54,167 nucleotides of DNA from SIG598 sp045605025 (GTDB lineage: Bacteria; Bacillota; Clostridia; Oscillospirales; Acutalibacteraceae). The stretch covers positions 1-54,167 of the forward strand of contig JAZUPE010000064.1 of the NCBI GenBank assembly GCA_045605025.1. Direction: 5' to 3'. A program made the position numbers and the translations under genes. The notes under the pieces were generated by a model that had not been told where the DNA came from, searched no databases, and worked only from the letters and a program-made list of their open reading frames with translations. Positions 30,905 to 38,915 of the stretch are shown here, one piece after another. Position 1 is the first letter of the stretch, and the number at the start of each line of letters is the position of its first letter.

Positions 30905-31774
30905 ATGTTATCAAAACTGTTGCCAAAGCAGGCAGGACAGGCTGTGCCGGTGCTGCTCTCGCTGCTGGCAGTGTTTGTTATCGCGCTGGCGGGCATTGCG
31001 GCATGCTCGGAAGGCAGCACGGAACAAGCGGTAATGCCACCTGTGGCAAGCGAGACGGTCGTGGTCACACCGTCATCGCCCGTTCCACACGATGACCCCA
31101 ATATTCGCGGTTTTGTGACCCGTGTTACAAATTCCGCGGAAAGCACAGAGATTCTGGTTGAATACTTCTGCCCGGAGGGGGCAACCCCGAAGTACGTCTT
31201 TGACAAGGTTCTTGTCAAACTGGATACCAACACAGCTGTGGATTCCGATAACGGTACCATAGTGAACATAGGCTCGCTTTCTGTAGGTTCCACCGTTGAG
31301 GTGTGGTTTTCGGAACCTTCCGAGGAAAGCTATCCCGTGCTTGCCTACGGTCAGGCGGTAAGACTTATCACTGCCGGCGATACGATGAACGGAATGGCCG
31401 GACTGCCCCGTCTTGCTGTTATCGGCTCAAGTAAGTCTCTTGCCGGCACCCTTGACGTTGAATGGCCCTCCCGAGGTTATGACTATGAGTGTACTCTGAG
31501 CGATATGCTCGACACCATGCGCGGCGCGCATATCACTGCCGTGCCCGGCAAGGCGCTGACACTTAACTTCAGCAATGCTCCCAGAAGCTGGTATGCATGG
31601 TGGGCTGAATCCCGCAGCTTCTACAGCCCGAAGCATGAACTGGAGATCGGTGAAAACAACGAAATCATCATTCCCGCTGACGCTTCCGGCGAACTGTTCA
31701 TCTACGTAAATGCCACATGGGAGCGCGGTTCTATGGTTTTCGGATTCTCGGTATCCATCGTTGAACCAAACTGA
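30905..31774 (+). CDS. Lipoprotein with DUF3221-like region
   Basis: 289 residues from ATG 30905 with GAGGAGG ahead; ATG-like starts upstream lack spacing. The signal peptide ends at a lipobox-like GIAAC (about residue 30). Residues about 50-155 (IRGFVTRV, ILVEYFC, VGSTVEVWF, EESYPVLAYGQAVRLI) resemble DUF3221, an OB-like extracytoplasmic fold; the call is tentative. The C-terminal part is unassigned and Trp/Tyr rich (SWYAWWAESRSFY). It is followed by a terminator, then the P-type ATPase homologue. Any link between the two is positional only. Confidence 0.75.
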   Translation: MLSKLLPKQAGQAVPVLLSLLAVFVIALAGIAACSEGSTEQAVMPPVASETVVVTPSSPVPHDDPNIRGFVTRVTNSAESTEILVEYFCPEGATPKYVFDKVLVKLDTNTAVDSDNGTIVNIGSLSVGSTVEVWFSEPSEESYPVLAYGQAVRLITAGDTMNGMAGLPRLAVIGSSKSLAGTLDVEWPSRGYDYECTLSDMLDTMRGAHITAVPGKALTLNFSNAPRSWYAWWAESRSFYSPKHELEIGENNEIIIPADASGELFIYVNATWERGSMVFGFSVSIVEPN

Positions 31775-31796
31775 CGGATTGACGGTATATTTTCAG

Positions 31797-31844
31797 AACG
31801 GAGCTGTTCCAGCAGAAAAGCGCTGTGAAACGGCTCCGTTTTCT
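31797..31844 (+). terminator. Terminator after the 30905 lipoprotein gene
   Basis: Stem AACGGAGC/GCTCCGTT (31797-31804 with 31833-31840) extended by further pairs, followed by TTCTT. Confidence 0.8.
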
Positions 31845-31899
31845 TGACATAAAAAAAGAAAATATCGAAGGCAATAATACGAAAGGATCTGCCTGAAAT

Positions 31900-34506
31900 A
31901 TGCTGAACTGGCATGCACTTACCGGGCGGGAAACCGCCGAATATCTTGTGACCGATCCTGAGACCGGTCTGTCTGAAGAACAGGCAACACAGCGTCTGGA
32001 AAAGCACGGTACAAATCAGCCTACGGGCAGTGGTCAGAAAACCTATTCCCGCGCACTGATGAATCAGCTCTTTGAGCCGATGTCCGCAGTGGTGTTTGCT
32101 TCTGCTTCCATTGCAGCGGTTGTTGCTATCAATGACCGCAAGGGAGGCAACTGGCTGGAACCGATAATGATCGCCGTGCTTGCTCTGGCAATATGTGCGC
32201 TGAGGGCGTGGAGAGAATATTCCGCGGCTCTGACCAACTATCGTCAGAGCCGGCTTAATCCGCTGACTGTACGTGTGCTGCGCGACGGTGTTGCTGACAG
32301 CATTCCTGCGAGAAAGCTGGTTCCCGGCGATATTATTCTGCTTAGCGAGGGCGACATAGTGCCCGCAGATGCCCGCTTGCTGAGCGCGACATCACTTGTG
32401 TGTGACGAATCAGAATCAGAAAGCGGTATGTCACGTGCGGAGAAAAGCGCCGACACACTTACCGATGCGACCGCGCCGATCGACAAGCGAATAAACATGA
32501 TCTATTCCGGCTGCCCGGTTATATCCGGCAGCTGCAAGGCTATCGTAACAGCTACCGGCGCCACGGCCACGGAAGGACGGTCAGCCGCGTTGCTGGAAAA
32601 CTCCGACCGTCCCCAGAATGTTCCGATGATTTCGTCCGACGCGATGAGAGTATGGAAAGTTGCAGTTTTTGTGGCGGTGGGAATTGCCGTTCTTGCAATG
32701 GGGCTCCTGCGGCGCACCCATGACCTGAAGGCGGTCGAACTGATAGTCACCGCAATCACACTGGTTTATGCAGCGCTTCCTACCGGAGTGTTCAGTGTGC
32801 TGGGCAGTGTTTTCTCCCGTGGCTCGCTGACCATGGCACGGCAGGGAGTAGTAGTTCGTAACCTGCCGGTAATTCCGGCAATCGGAGGTGCCTCGGTGGT
32901 CTGCACCGGAAAAACCAGCATTCTCACCACCGGAAGAATGGCCGTGGGCAGAATCTGGACACCCGGAGGACGACTGCTTTCTCCGGAAGGTGATGAACTG
33001 ATAGATGCCGCGGATCGCAGACTGCTGGAATATGCAGCCATTTGCAGTGATGAATCCTCGGACGCCATGGGCAGAGCTATCGTTGCTGCACTGGATCAGC
33101 TGTCACAGGAAAGTGACCAGCTTAACACACGTTATCCGAGAATCGCAAGAATCCCTTACGGGTTCGGACGCAGGCTGATGACAACTATTCACCGCACATC
33201 AGAGGGATATCTGGCTGTCACTAAAGGGGCTCCGGATACGCTTGTTCCGCTGTGTGCTTTCTGCGACACAGAAACGGTTACAGCTATCTGTGAGCAGATG
33301 AGCAGGGACGCGCTGCGCCCTGTGGCAGTGGCTTACCGTCTGTATGATGAACTCCCGGAAGAACTTACTGGTGATGCGCTTGAGCAGGACCTCGTCTTTG
33401 CCGGAATTCTCGGAATCAGCGATGAAGAAAGATCTGACAGCGCGGAGGCGGTGGAGGAGCTTTCCCAGGCTGGCGTACGTGTTGTAATGACCTGCGGCGA
33501 ATACCCCGCCACAGCGGAAGCCTATGCCCGCAAGCTGGGAATTCTCAAATCCGGAGATGACACTCTCACCGGCGCACAGCTTGCCCAGATGTCAGAGGTT
33601 GAACTCAACGCCCATGTGCGTCAGTGCGCAGTATGTGCCCGTCTCTCAGCCGAGGACGAACGCAGAGTTGTTGAGGCGTGGCAGAATGCCGGCGAAGTAG
33701 TGCTTGCCACTGCGGCGCGGGTGGAGGATCTGCCTGTGTCAAGACAGGCTGATGCCTCATGCTCTCTGGGAGTTACCGGACACAGCGCGGCGCAGCGGGC
33801 TTCCGATGCCGTTCTGAGCGATGACAGTTTTTCGCTGATCTCCGATGTCGTGCGGCTGTGCCGCTCCACCTGCGACAACGCCCGAGCGGCGGTGAGAACG
33901 CTGCTTGCCTTCAGCATGGGTGAACTTGGTGCGGTTCTGTTGAGTGTATTGTTCATGGGAACCACCCCGCTGCTTGCGGTACACATGCTGGCTGCCCTGC
34001 TTTTCGGCGGTGCTCCGCTGGCTTCTCTGCTGGCTTATGAACCACCCGACATCAATGTCATGAACCGGGCACCAAGACGGCGAAAGGCCTGCATTCCCAT
34101 GAGAGAAACCGCGGTTTTCGCGGCGGTATGCGGCGTTATTATCGCCGCGGCAACGGTTGCCTCATACGCTGTAGGCAAGCCCAGCAATGTAGATGCCGGG
34201 CGGACAATGGCGTGGGGTACGCTGTGCTTTTCCCAGATATTCTGTGCTGTCAGTCTGCGCTCCGACCAGCTGCTTTACTATGTCGGACTGCGCACCAACA
34301 CCCGCCACACCGCACTGGCTCTGGCGAGCGTTATCTGCGTGATCCTTGTTCTGCTTCTTGGACAGGAACTTTTCCTGCTGGTGGACCTTACCGGTGTGCA
34401 GTGGCTGATAATGATTGCCCTTTCTGTTGGAGCCATGCTGCTCTTTGAACTTACTAAATTTCTGCGACCTTTCATTCGTCAGCTCGCCGGACTTCCGGAA
34501 TCCTGA
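31900..34506 (+). CDS. P2-type (calcium-ATPase-like) ATPase homologue lacking all catalytic motifs
   Basis: 868 residues, full length for a bacterial P2A cation ATPase, one uninterrupted frame. N-terminal cation-ATPase domain, about ten membrane helices in the usual layout, VPGDIILLSEGDIVPADARLL (shown in part) and KGAPDTLVPLC nucleotide-binding Lys are recognisable. The catalytic residues are not kept: DKTGT reads GKTSI (Gly337 for the phosphorylated Asp), TGES region reads ESGM (174-177), PEGL reads PTGV (294-297), TGD reads CGE (532-534), TGDGVND reads TAARVED (604-610), and the M6 NLxTD site lacks Asn and Asp. It cannot be an ordinary pump; a regulatory or scaffold role is inference. Confidence 0.88.
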   Translation: MLNWHALTGRETAEYLVTDPETGLSEEQATQRLEKHGTNQPTGSGQKTYSRALMNQLFEPMSAVVFASASIAAVVAINDRKGGNWLEPIMIAVLALAICALRAWREYSAALTNYRQSRLNPLTVRVLRDGVADSIPARKLVPGDIILLSEGDIVPADARLLSATSLVCDESESESGMSRAEKSADTLTDATAPIDKRINMIYSGCPVISGSCKAIVTATGATATEGRSAALLENSDRPQNVPMISSDAMRVWKVAVFVAVGIAVLAMGLLRRTHDLKAVELIVTAITLVYAALPTGVFSVLGSVFSRGSLTMARQGVVVRNLPVIPAIGGASVVCTGKTSILTTGRMAVGRIWTPGGRLLSPEGDELIDAADRRLLEYAAICSDESSDAMGRAIVAALDQLSQESDQLNTRYPRIARIPYGFGRRLMTTIHRTSEGYLAVTKGAPDTLVPLCAFCDTETVTAICEQMSRDALRPVAVAYRLYDELPEELTGDALEQDLVFAGILGISDEERSDSAEAVEELSQAGVRVVMTCGEYPATAEAYARKLGILKSGDDTLTGAQLAQMSEVELNAHVRQCAVCARLSAEDERRVVEAWQNAGEVVLATAARVEDLPVSRQADASCSLGVTGHSAAQRASDAVLSDDSFSLISDVVRLCRSTCDNARAAVRTLLAFSMGELGAVLLSVLFMGTTPLLAVHMLAALLFGGAPLASLLAYEPPDINVMNRAPRRRKACIPMRETAVFAAVCGVIIAAATVASYAVGKPSNVDAGRTMAWGTLCFSQIFCAVSLRSDQLLYYVGLRTNTRHTALALASVICVILVLLLGQELFLLVDLTGVQWLIMIALSVGAMLLFELTKFLRPFIRQLAGLPES

Positions 34507-34541
34507 CGGGAGAGCGCATTAAAACGCTGAGGATAACTGCA

Positions 34542-35114
34542 ATGACAAAAGAAATATTCCTTGCTTCCGCTTCACCCCGCCGCCGTGAACTCATCGCCGC
34601 TCTCGGAATGCCGTTCGTGTGCGCATCCCCCGAGGCGGACGAGACCGTCCCTGCGGGCACAGCACCCCGCGATGCTGCAATGCTCATTGCCGGCCGCAAG
34701 GCCCAAGCTGCCGGACAGATGCCGGAAGCCGCCGGCCGCGTAATCGTTTCAGCCGACACGATTGTCGTGGTGGACGGACAGATATTCGGTAAGCCGTCCG
34801 ATCGCGATCACGCGGCATCTATGCTCCGTACGCTTTCCGGCAGGGAGCATCAGGTCATGACCGGCGTGTGCGTGATACTTCCCGACGGAACCTCCGGCTG
34901 CTTCTGCGAATGTACCGGCGTGCGATTCTATCCGCTGAACGACACCGAGATCGAAGCGTATATCGATTCGGGCGAACCCATGGATAAAGCCGGCGCGTAC
35001 GGTATTCAGGGTATCGGAAAGCTGCTGGTCGAGGGGATCAGCGGCGATTATTTCAACGTGGTAGGATTGCCTGTTGCCCGTCTGAAAAGATTTATCGACA
35101 ATATGCCCCGCTGA
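34542..35114 (+). CDS. maf: Maf family nucleoside triphosphate pyrophosphatase
   Basis: 190 residues. The family motifs ASASPRRRELI (start), GRKAQAAG, VSADTIVVVDGQIFGKP, MLRTLSGREHQVMTGV and DKAGAYGIQG are all present, including the catalytic Asp in SADT. The enzyme hydrolyses non-canonical or pyrimidine NTPs to NMPs, and is often linked to cell division. It starts 35 bp after the ATPase homologue, so it may share that transcript, and it ends at a terminator. Confidence 0.95.
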   Translation: MTKEIFLASASPRRRELIAALGMPFVCASPEADETVPAGTAPRDAAMLIAGRKAQAAGQMPEAAGRVIVSADTIVVVDGQIFGKPSDRDHAASMLRTLSGREHQVMTGVCVILPDGTSGCFCECTGVRFYPLNDTEIEAYIDSGEPMDKAGAYGIQGIGKLLVEGISGDYFNVVGLPVARLKRFIDNMPR

Positions 35115-35142
35115 CCATATCTGACTTAATCAACGTATCACG

Positions 35143-35196
35143 GAGCCGCTCCTGTACTGCCTTCCGCGGGACAGGCGAGCGGCTCTGTGTGTTTTT
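35143..35196 (+). terminator. Terminator after maf
   Basis: GAGCCGCTC...GAGCGGCTC stem (35143-35152 with 35177-35185) plus inner CCTGT/ACAGG pairs, then TGTGTGTTTTT. Confidence 0.85.
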
Positions 35197-35265
35197 CGCA
35201 AATCGTGTAATAGTCTGCGTCATGGCGAATATACTGTAATATATGCCTGTTTTTGTGCTTATCGG

Positions 35266-35294
35266 TTGAAAAACGCCGTAAACACGGGTATAAT
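35266..35294 (+). promoter_or_regulatory. Strong sigma-A promoter of murD
   Basis: TTGAAA (35266-35271), 17 bp, TATAAT (35289-35294). A short hairpin TGACG/CGTCA follows in the leader (about 35323-35338). Confidence 0.88.
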
Positions 35295-35372
35295 TATTTT
35301 GGAATAATGTAAGCAGCCGTTGACGGAGAAACGTCAGCCGCTATGTGTTTCCCACGAAAGGAGCGTTCTGCC

Positions 35373-36821
35373 ATGATACGACCGCACATGAATATCGACT
35401 CCTTCTTTGACAGCATAAAAGGAAAATCTGTTGCCTTCTGCGGCATGGGAATTACTAACACTCCGCTTGCGGAAATGTTTATCCGCAGAGGGTTTGACGT
35501 GACGGTATGTGACCGCCGTGACCCTGCCGTTCCCGGTGCAGCTATCGAAAAACTGCGCGCCATGGGCGCTTCGGTGCGCCTTGGTGCCGGCTATCTTGAC
35601 GGGCTTGAAGCGGACATTCTGTTCCGCACACCCGCCATGAACTGGAACGATCCCGCCCTTGACGCAATGCGCAGGCGCGGAACCGTTGTAACCAGCGAAA
35701 TGGAAGTGTTTTTCCGGGTGTGTCCGGCTCACACCATCGCCGTGACCGGCTCCTGTGGAAAAACCACGGTATCGACAATAATCGCACGCATGCTGGAAAC
35801 CGCAGGCAAAAAGGTCTGGCTGGGCGGAAGTATAGGTCGTGCCATGCTTCCTGACGTAGAGAAGATGAGCGAAGAAGACTGGGTGGTATGCGAACTTTCC
35901 AGCTTCCAGCTCATTTCCATGCGTGAGTCGCCGGAAATCGCGCTCATCACCAATGTTTCGCCCAATCATCTTGATGTCCACCGTGATATGCAGGAATATA
36001 TTGACGCAAAGGCCAATGTGTTTCTTCACCAGTCTGCCTTTGACCGTCTGGTGGTCAATGCCGACTGCATGATAAGCTCTACCATCACCGGCAAATGCCG
36101 CGGAGAATGCGTGAGTTTTTCACGCACATCCCGTCCGGAATACGGTGCCTTTGTTGACGATGACGGAGAGATTTTCTTCGCCGGACGAAACGGACAGCGG
36201 CGCATAATGAACGTACGTGATATCCGCGTTCCGGGAATGCACAACGTGGAGAATTTCCTCGCGGCAATCTGCGTTACCGACGGACTTGTATCAGACGAGG
36301 ACATCAGATCCACTGCTCATCTCTTCTGCGGAGTGGAGCATTGCGCGGAGTTCGTCCGTTGCGTGGACGGTGTCTGCTACTACAACGACTCCATCGCCAC
36401 CACGCCTGACCGCACTGTCAGAGGAATGCTCTCGCTGTTTGACCGGCGGGTTATTCTCATTGCCGGCGGGCATGACAAAAAACTGCCTTTTGACCAGTTG
36501 GGAAAGGCTGTCTGCCGCAAGGTCTCCGTTCTGATTCTCATCGGAGACACTGCGGATGCAATAGAAGAAGCTGTTAAGAATTTCCGTGAGTATGATCCCG
36601 GCAGCACACGAATTCTGCGTGCTGAAGATATGCCGCAGGCGGTGGCGCTTGCCGCAGAAAACGCCGGAGACGGTGACGTTGTTGCCTTGTCTCCTGCCTG
36701 CTCCTCTTTTGATATGTTCAGCAATTTCGAAGACAGAGGCAGGTGCTTCAAACAGCAGGTTGAACGTATCCGCTCAAGAACCGCTTCTCATCAGGATGAT
36801 GACGATGACTACAATCTGTAA
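35373..36821 (+). CDS. murD: UDP-N-acetylmuramoylalanine--D-glutamate ligase
   Basis: 482 residues from ATG 35373 with AAAGGAG nine bases before. Mur ligase order is complete: an N-terminal UDP-binding Rossmann domain (FCGMGITNTPLAEMF), P-loop TGSCGKTT, the central NVSPNHLDVH and GMHNVENFLAA blocks, and C-terminal AGGHDKK and SPACSSFDMF. It adds D-Glu to UDP-MurNAc-L-Ala. In the usual NDSKATN block the Lys is Ile (YNDSIATTP), a change I recall in other clostridial MurD sequences, so not necessarily inactivating. It ends with an Asp-rich tail and has its own promoter; other dcw genes are absent. Confidence 0.93.
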   Translation: MIRPHMNIDSFFDSIKGKSVAFCGMGITNTPLAEMFIRRGFDVTVCDRRDPAVPGAAIEKLRAMGASVRLGAGYLDGLEADILFRTPAMNWNDPALDAMRRRGTVVTSEMEVFFRVCPAHTIAVTGSCGKTTVSTIIARMLETAGKKVWLGGSIGRAMLPDVEKMSEEDWVVCELSSFQLISMRESPEIALITNVSPNHLDVHRDMQEYIDAKANVFLHQSAFDRLVVNADCMISSTITGKCRGECVSFSRTSRPEYGAFVDDDGEIFFAGRNGQRRIMNVRDIRVPGMHNVENFLAAICVTDGLVSDEDIRSTAHLFCGVEHCAEFVRCVDGVCYYNDSIATTPDRTVRGMLSLFDRRVILIAGGHDKKLPFDQLGKAVCRKVSVLILIGDTADAIEEAVKNFREYDPGSTRILRAEDMPQAVALAAENAGDGDVVALSPACSSFDMFSNFEDRGRCFKQQVERIRSRTASHQDDDDDYNL

Positions 36822-36856
36822 AATGATATCAGATTCCGAAAAGGAAGTTGAAGCCC

Positions 36857-37600
36857 GTGCAGAAAAACATGGACAGACCCACTCCGGACGGTCACGACTC
36901 ATCTGATTCCCGTACCGACCGAACAATACAGAACGCGGCAATTATCGCGGTTATCGCCATACTTGCCGCCCTGATTCTGTTCTGCGCGCTGCAGAACAGG
37001 CTTATTGCCGGCTGCTCTCCGGAGACAAGCGCCAGTGATGCGGTAAGCGCCGCGGATATTCTGTCCGATACAGACGCGGCGCAGGAAGCGGAACCGGTAT
37101 CCGACGCAGACCTGCCTGTCTCCACCGCGGATGTGATATCCGACACCGATGTGGTGTATTATCCCGAGGTGCACATCGATGGTATCGTGCTTCCGGAAAA
37201 ATTCGGCGAAGGGCTTTTTGACGAGCAGGCAGCCATGTGGCTTATAAATGAATACCGCCGGCAGAACGGGTTGTATGAGCTGTTCACCGACCCTTACCAT
37301 CTAACGCTGGTTGCCCGCCTGAGGTTGGAGGAGTGCCTTGTGCATTTCTCCCACGACCGACCTGACGGAACACGGTTCTTCACCGCGTTCAATGAGGTAG
37401 GCCTGTTTTACCGTCACTGCGCCGAGAATCTGGCGTACGGGCAGTACACCGCGGAACAGGTGGTTCTTGACTGGATCGAATCGCCGACGCATCGGGATAA
37501 TCTTCTTTCCACTTCGGTAACGTACATGAGTGTACGTACTGCACTTGGTGAGGACGGAATCCCTCGCTGGGTATTCGAGGCATATTCCGCATCAAGATAA
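36857..37600 (+). CDS. CAP/SCP domain membrane-anchored protein
   Basis: 247 residues from GTG 36857, nine bases after AAGGAAG; a TTG at 36848 directly abuts that site. One membrane helix near residues 27-46 serves as signal anchor, followed by a Ser/Asp/Ala-rich linker. The CAP domain (about 120-247) shows LINEYRRQNGLYEL, HFSHDRPDGTRFF, CAENLAYG and SPTHRDNLLS, the four family blocks including both His. Bacterial CAP proteins (YkwD-like) are extracytoplasmic with unclear activity. It follows murD by 35 bp and is probably cotranscribed. Confidence 0.88.
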   Translation: MQKNMDRPTPDGHDSSDSRTDRTIQNAAIIAVIAILAALILFCALQNRLIAGCSPETSASDAVSAADILSDTDAAQEAEPVSDADLPVSTADVISDTDVVYYPEVHIDGIVLPEKFGEGLFDEQAAMWLINEYRRQNGLYELFTDPYHLTLVARLRLEECLVHFSHDRPDGTRFFTAFNEVGLFYRHCAENLAYGQYTAEQVVLDWIESPTHRDNLLSTSVTYMSVRTALGEDGIPRWVFEAYSASR

Positions 37601-37631
37601 CAAACATTCCAGAAAAGAGAGAAATAAGAAT

Positions 37632-38561
37632 ATGCTTGGAAATCTTTTGACCGTGGGCACACAGGTGCTGATACTGTTTGCCATGATCGCGGTCGGTTTT
37701 GTGCTGAGCAAGACTAAAATGATAAACGAACATGGTGTTGGAGGAATGACCAATACCCTGCTGTGGGCAGTTACTCCGTGCCTGATAATAGAAACCTTCT
37801 GCCGCGAATTTGACCCCGATCTTGCTGTGTCTCTGGGAGTCTTCGCTCTGGGTGCGGCTCTTGGAACGGGAATGGCGGCGGTAATCGCTCTGCTGCTGTT
37901 CAGAAAGCGGTTTGGCAAAGACGCTCCTGTGATGACCTTTGCCGCGACCTTCCCCAACTGCGGATTCATGGGTGTTCCTCTGGCTCAGGCGCTGTTCGGC
38001 GCGGAGGGAGTAATGTATGCCTCCATCTTTGTGGTGGTGTTCAATGTAGCCCAGTGGACTTACGGCTGCATGATCCTTTCCGGCAGCAAGGGCGTTTCTG
38101 TAATGCGTCTGCTGCTCAATCCCGGTATTATCGGACTGGCTGCCGGCCTGCCTCTTTTCCTTTTCTCGGTGCCCATGCCTGAAACCGTATCACAGATCAT
38201 AGGATCTCTGGCGGATATCAACACTCCGCTGGCCATGATCGTTATCGGCTGCCACCTTGCCGGCGCCAATCTTCTCAAGGCTCTGACCGACAAGCGGGTG
38301 TATTCCGTGTGCGGTGTTCGCCTGCTTCTGGCTCCGGTGCTTTCGCTGCTGCTTGTGTGGCTGCTGCCCGTACCGCTCAGCAGTCTTGCCTGCTCGGTGC
38401 TTTGCATTGAGCTCGCCACACCTTCCGCCGCCACGTCGGTACTTATCGGCACCCTGTGCGGTCACGACGGAGAGCTGCCCAGCCGGTGTGTGGCAGTCTC
38501 CACACTGCTTTCAATCCTTACACTGCCGGTGATTTCTGCGGTGTGCCAGTATGTAATGTAA
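37632..38561 (+). CDS. AEC family (auxin efflux carrier-like) transporter
   Basis: 309 residues from ATG 37632 with AAAGAGAG upstream; the longer ORF runs backward through the CAP gene. About ten membrane helices, with the family's GGMTNTLLWAVTPCLI, a FPNCGFMGVPLAQALFG block (crossing helix with Asn and Pro) and LATPSAATSVLIG near the end. AEC carriers move organic acids such as malate or malonate out of or into bacteria. No metabolic genes nearby suggest its substrate. Confidence 0.92.
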   Translation: MLGNLLTVGTQVLILFAMIAVGFVLSKTKMINEHGVGGMTNTLLWAVTPCLIIETFCREFDPDLAVSLGVFALGAALGTGMAAVIALLLFRKRFGKDAPVMTFAATFPNCGFMGVPLAQALFGAEGVMYASIFVVVFNVAQWTYGCMILSGSKGVSVMRLLLNPGIIGLAAGLPLFLFSVPMPETVSQIIGSLADINTPLAMIVIGCHLAGANLLKALTDKRVYSVCGVRLLLAPVLSLLLVWLLPVPLSSLACSVLCIELATPSAATSVLIGTLCGHDGELPSRCVAVSTLLSILTLPVISAVCQYVM

Positions 38562-38915
38562 ACTGCGGCAGTTTTCTGCCGGACTGATGTTCCGATAAAT
38601 AATCTGCGATGCACCTGTCACTGTTCTCCTGTCCGGTGAATATGATGCAAGTGAGGCTGGCGAGCGGGGACTGATGCCGCCTCGGTGCAACGCGGAAAGA
38701 GCCGTTCGTTCCCCGCGCGACCACGACGGTGCTTTCCGATTCAGATACCCGCCCGGCGGCTGCGCGTCCGGAGCGGACAGTCCGGAAACCGGAACACGGG
38801 CATAAGGGCGGCACAGCGCTCCCGGAAGCTTTGTTTCTTAATTCCGGGCTGTTCGCCGCGCTGCTTCCGGGCGGCAGTTCTGTGCCGTCGATCCAAATTT
38901 ACTACGAGGTAACTG
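38562..38915 (+). other. GC-rich intergenic region with several inverted repeats
   Basis: 354 bp without a convincing gene. It contains a hairpin CGGCAG/CTGCCG after the AEC stop (about 38566-38583), a GCGGGGA/TCCCCGC pair (38664-38670 with 38710-38716) enclosing smaller repeats, GCCCG/CGGGC (38751-38755 with 38797-38801) with TCCGG/CCGGA inside, and CCCGGAA/TTCCGGG (38821-38827 with 38842-38848). The pattern suggests a structured leader or small RNA, but no consensus promoter was found and the ORFs here are short. Confidence 0.4.

Noticed and set aside
31844..31900. TTGACA before the P-type ATPase homologue as its promoter
   Set aside because: No -10-like hexamer at 16-18 bp spacing; the stretch is an A-rich run after a terminator.
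35373..36821. MurD as a fourth degenerate enzyme because the NDSKATN Lys is Ile
   Set aside because: All other Mur ligase motifs are intact and I recall the same change in other clostridial MurD sequences, so it is probably a normal variant.
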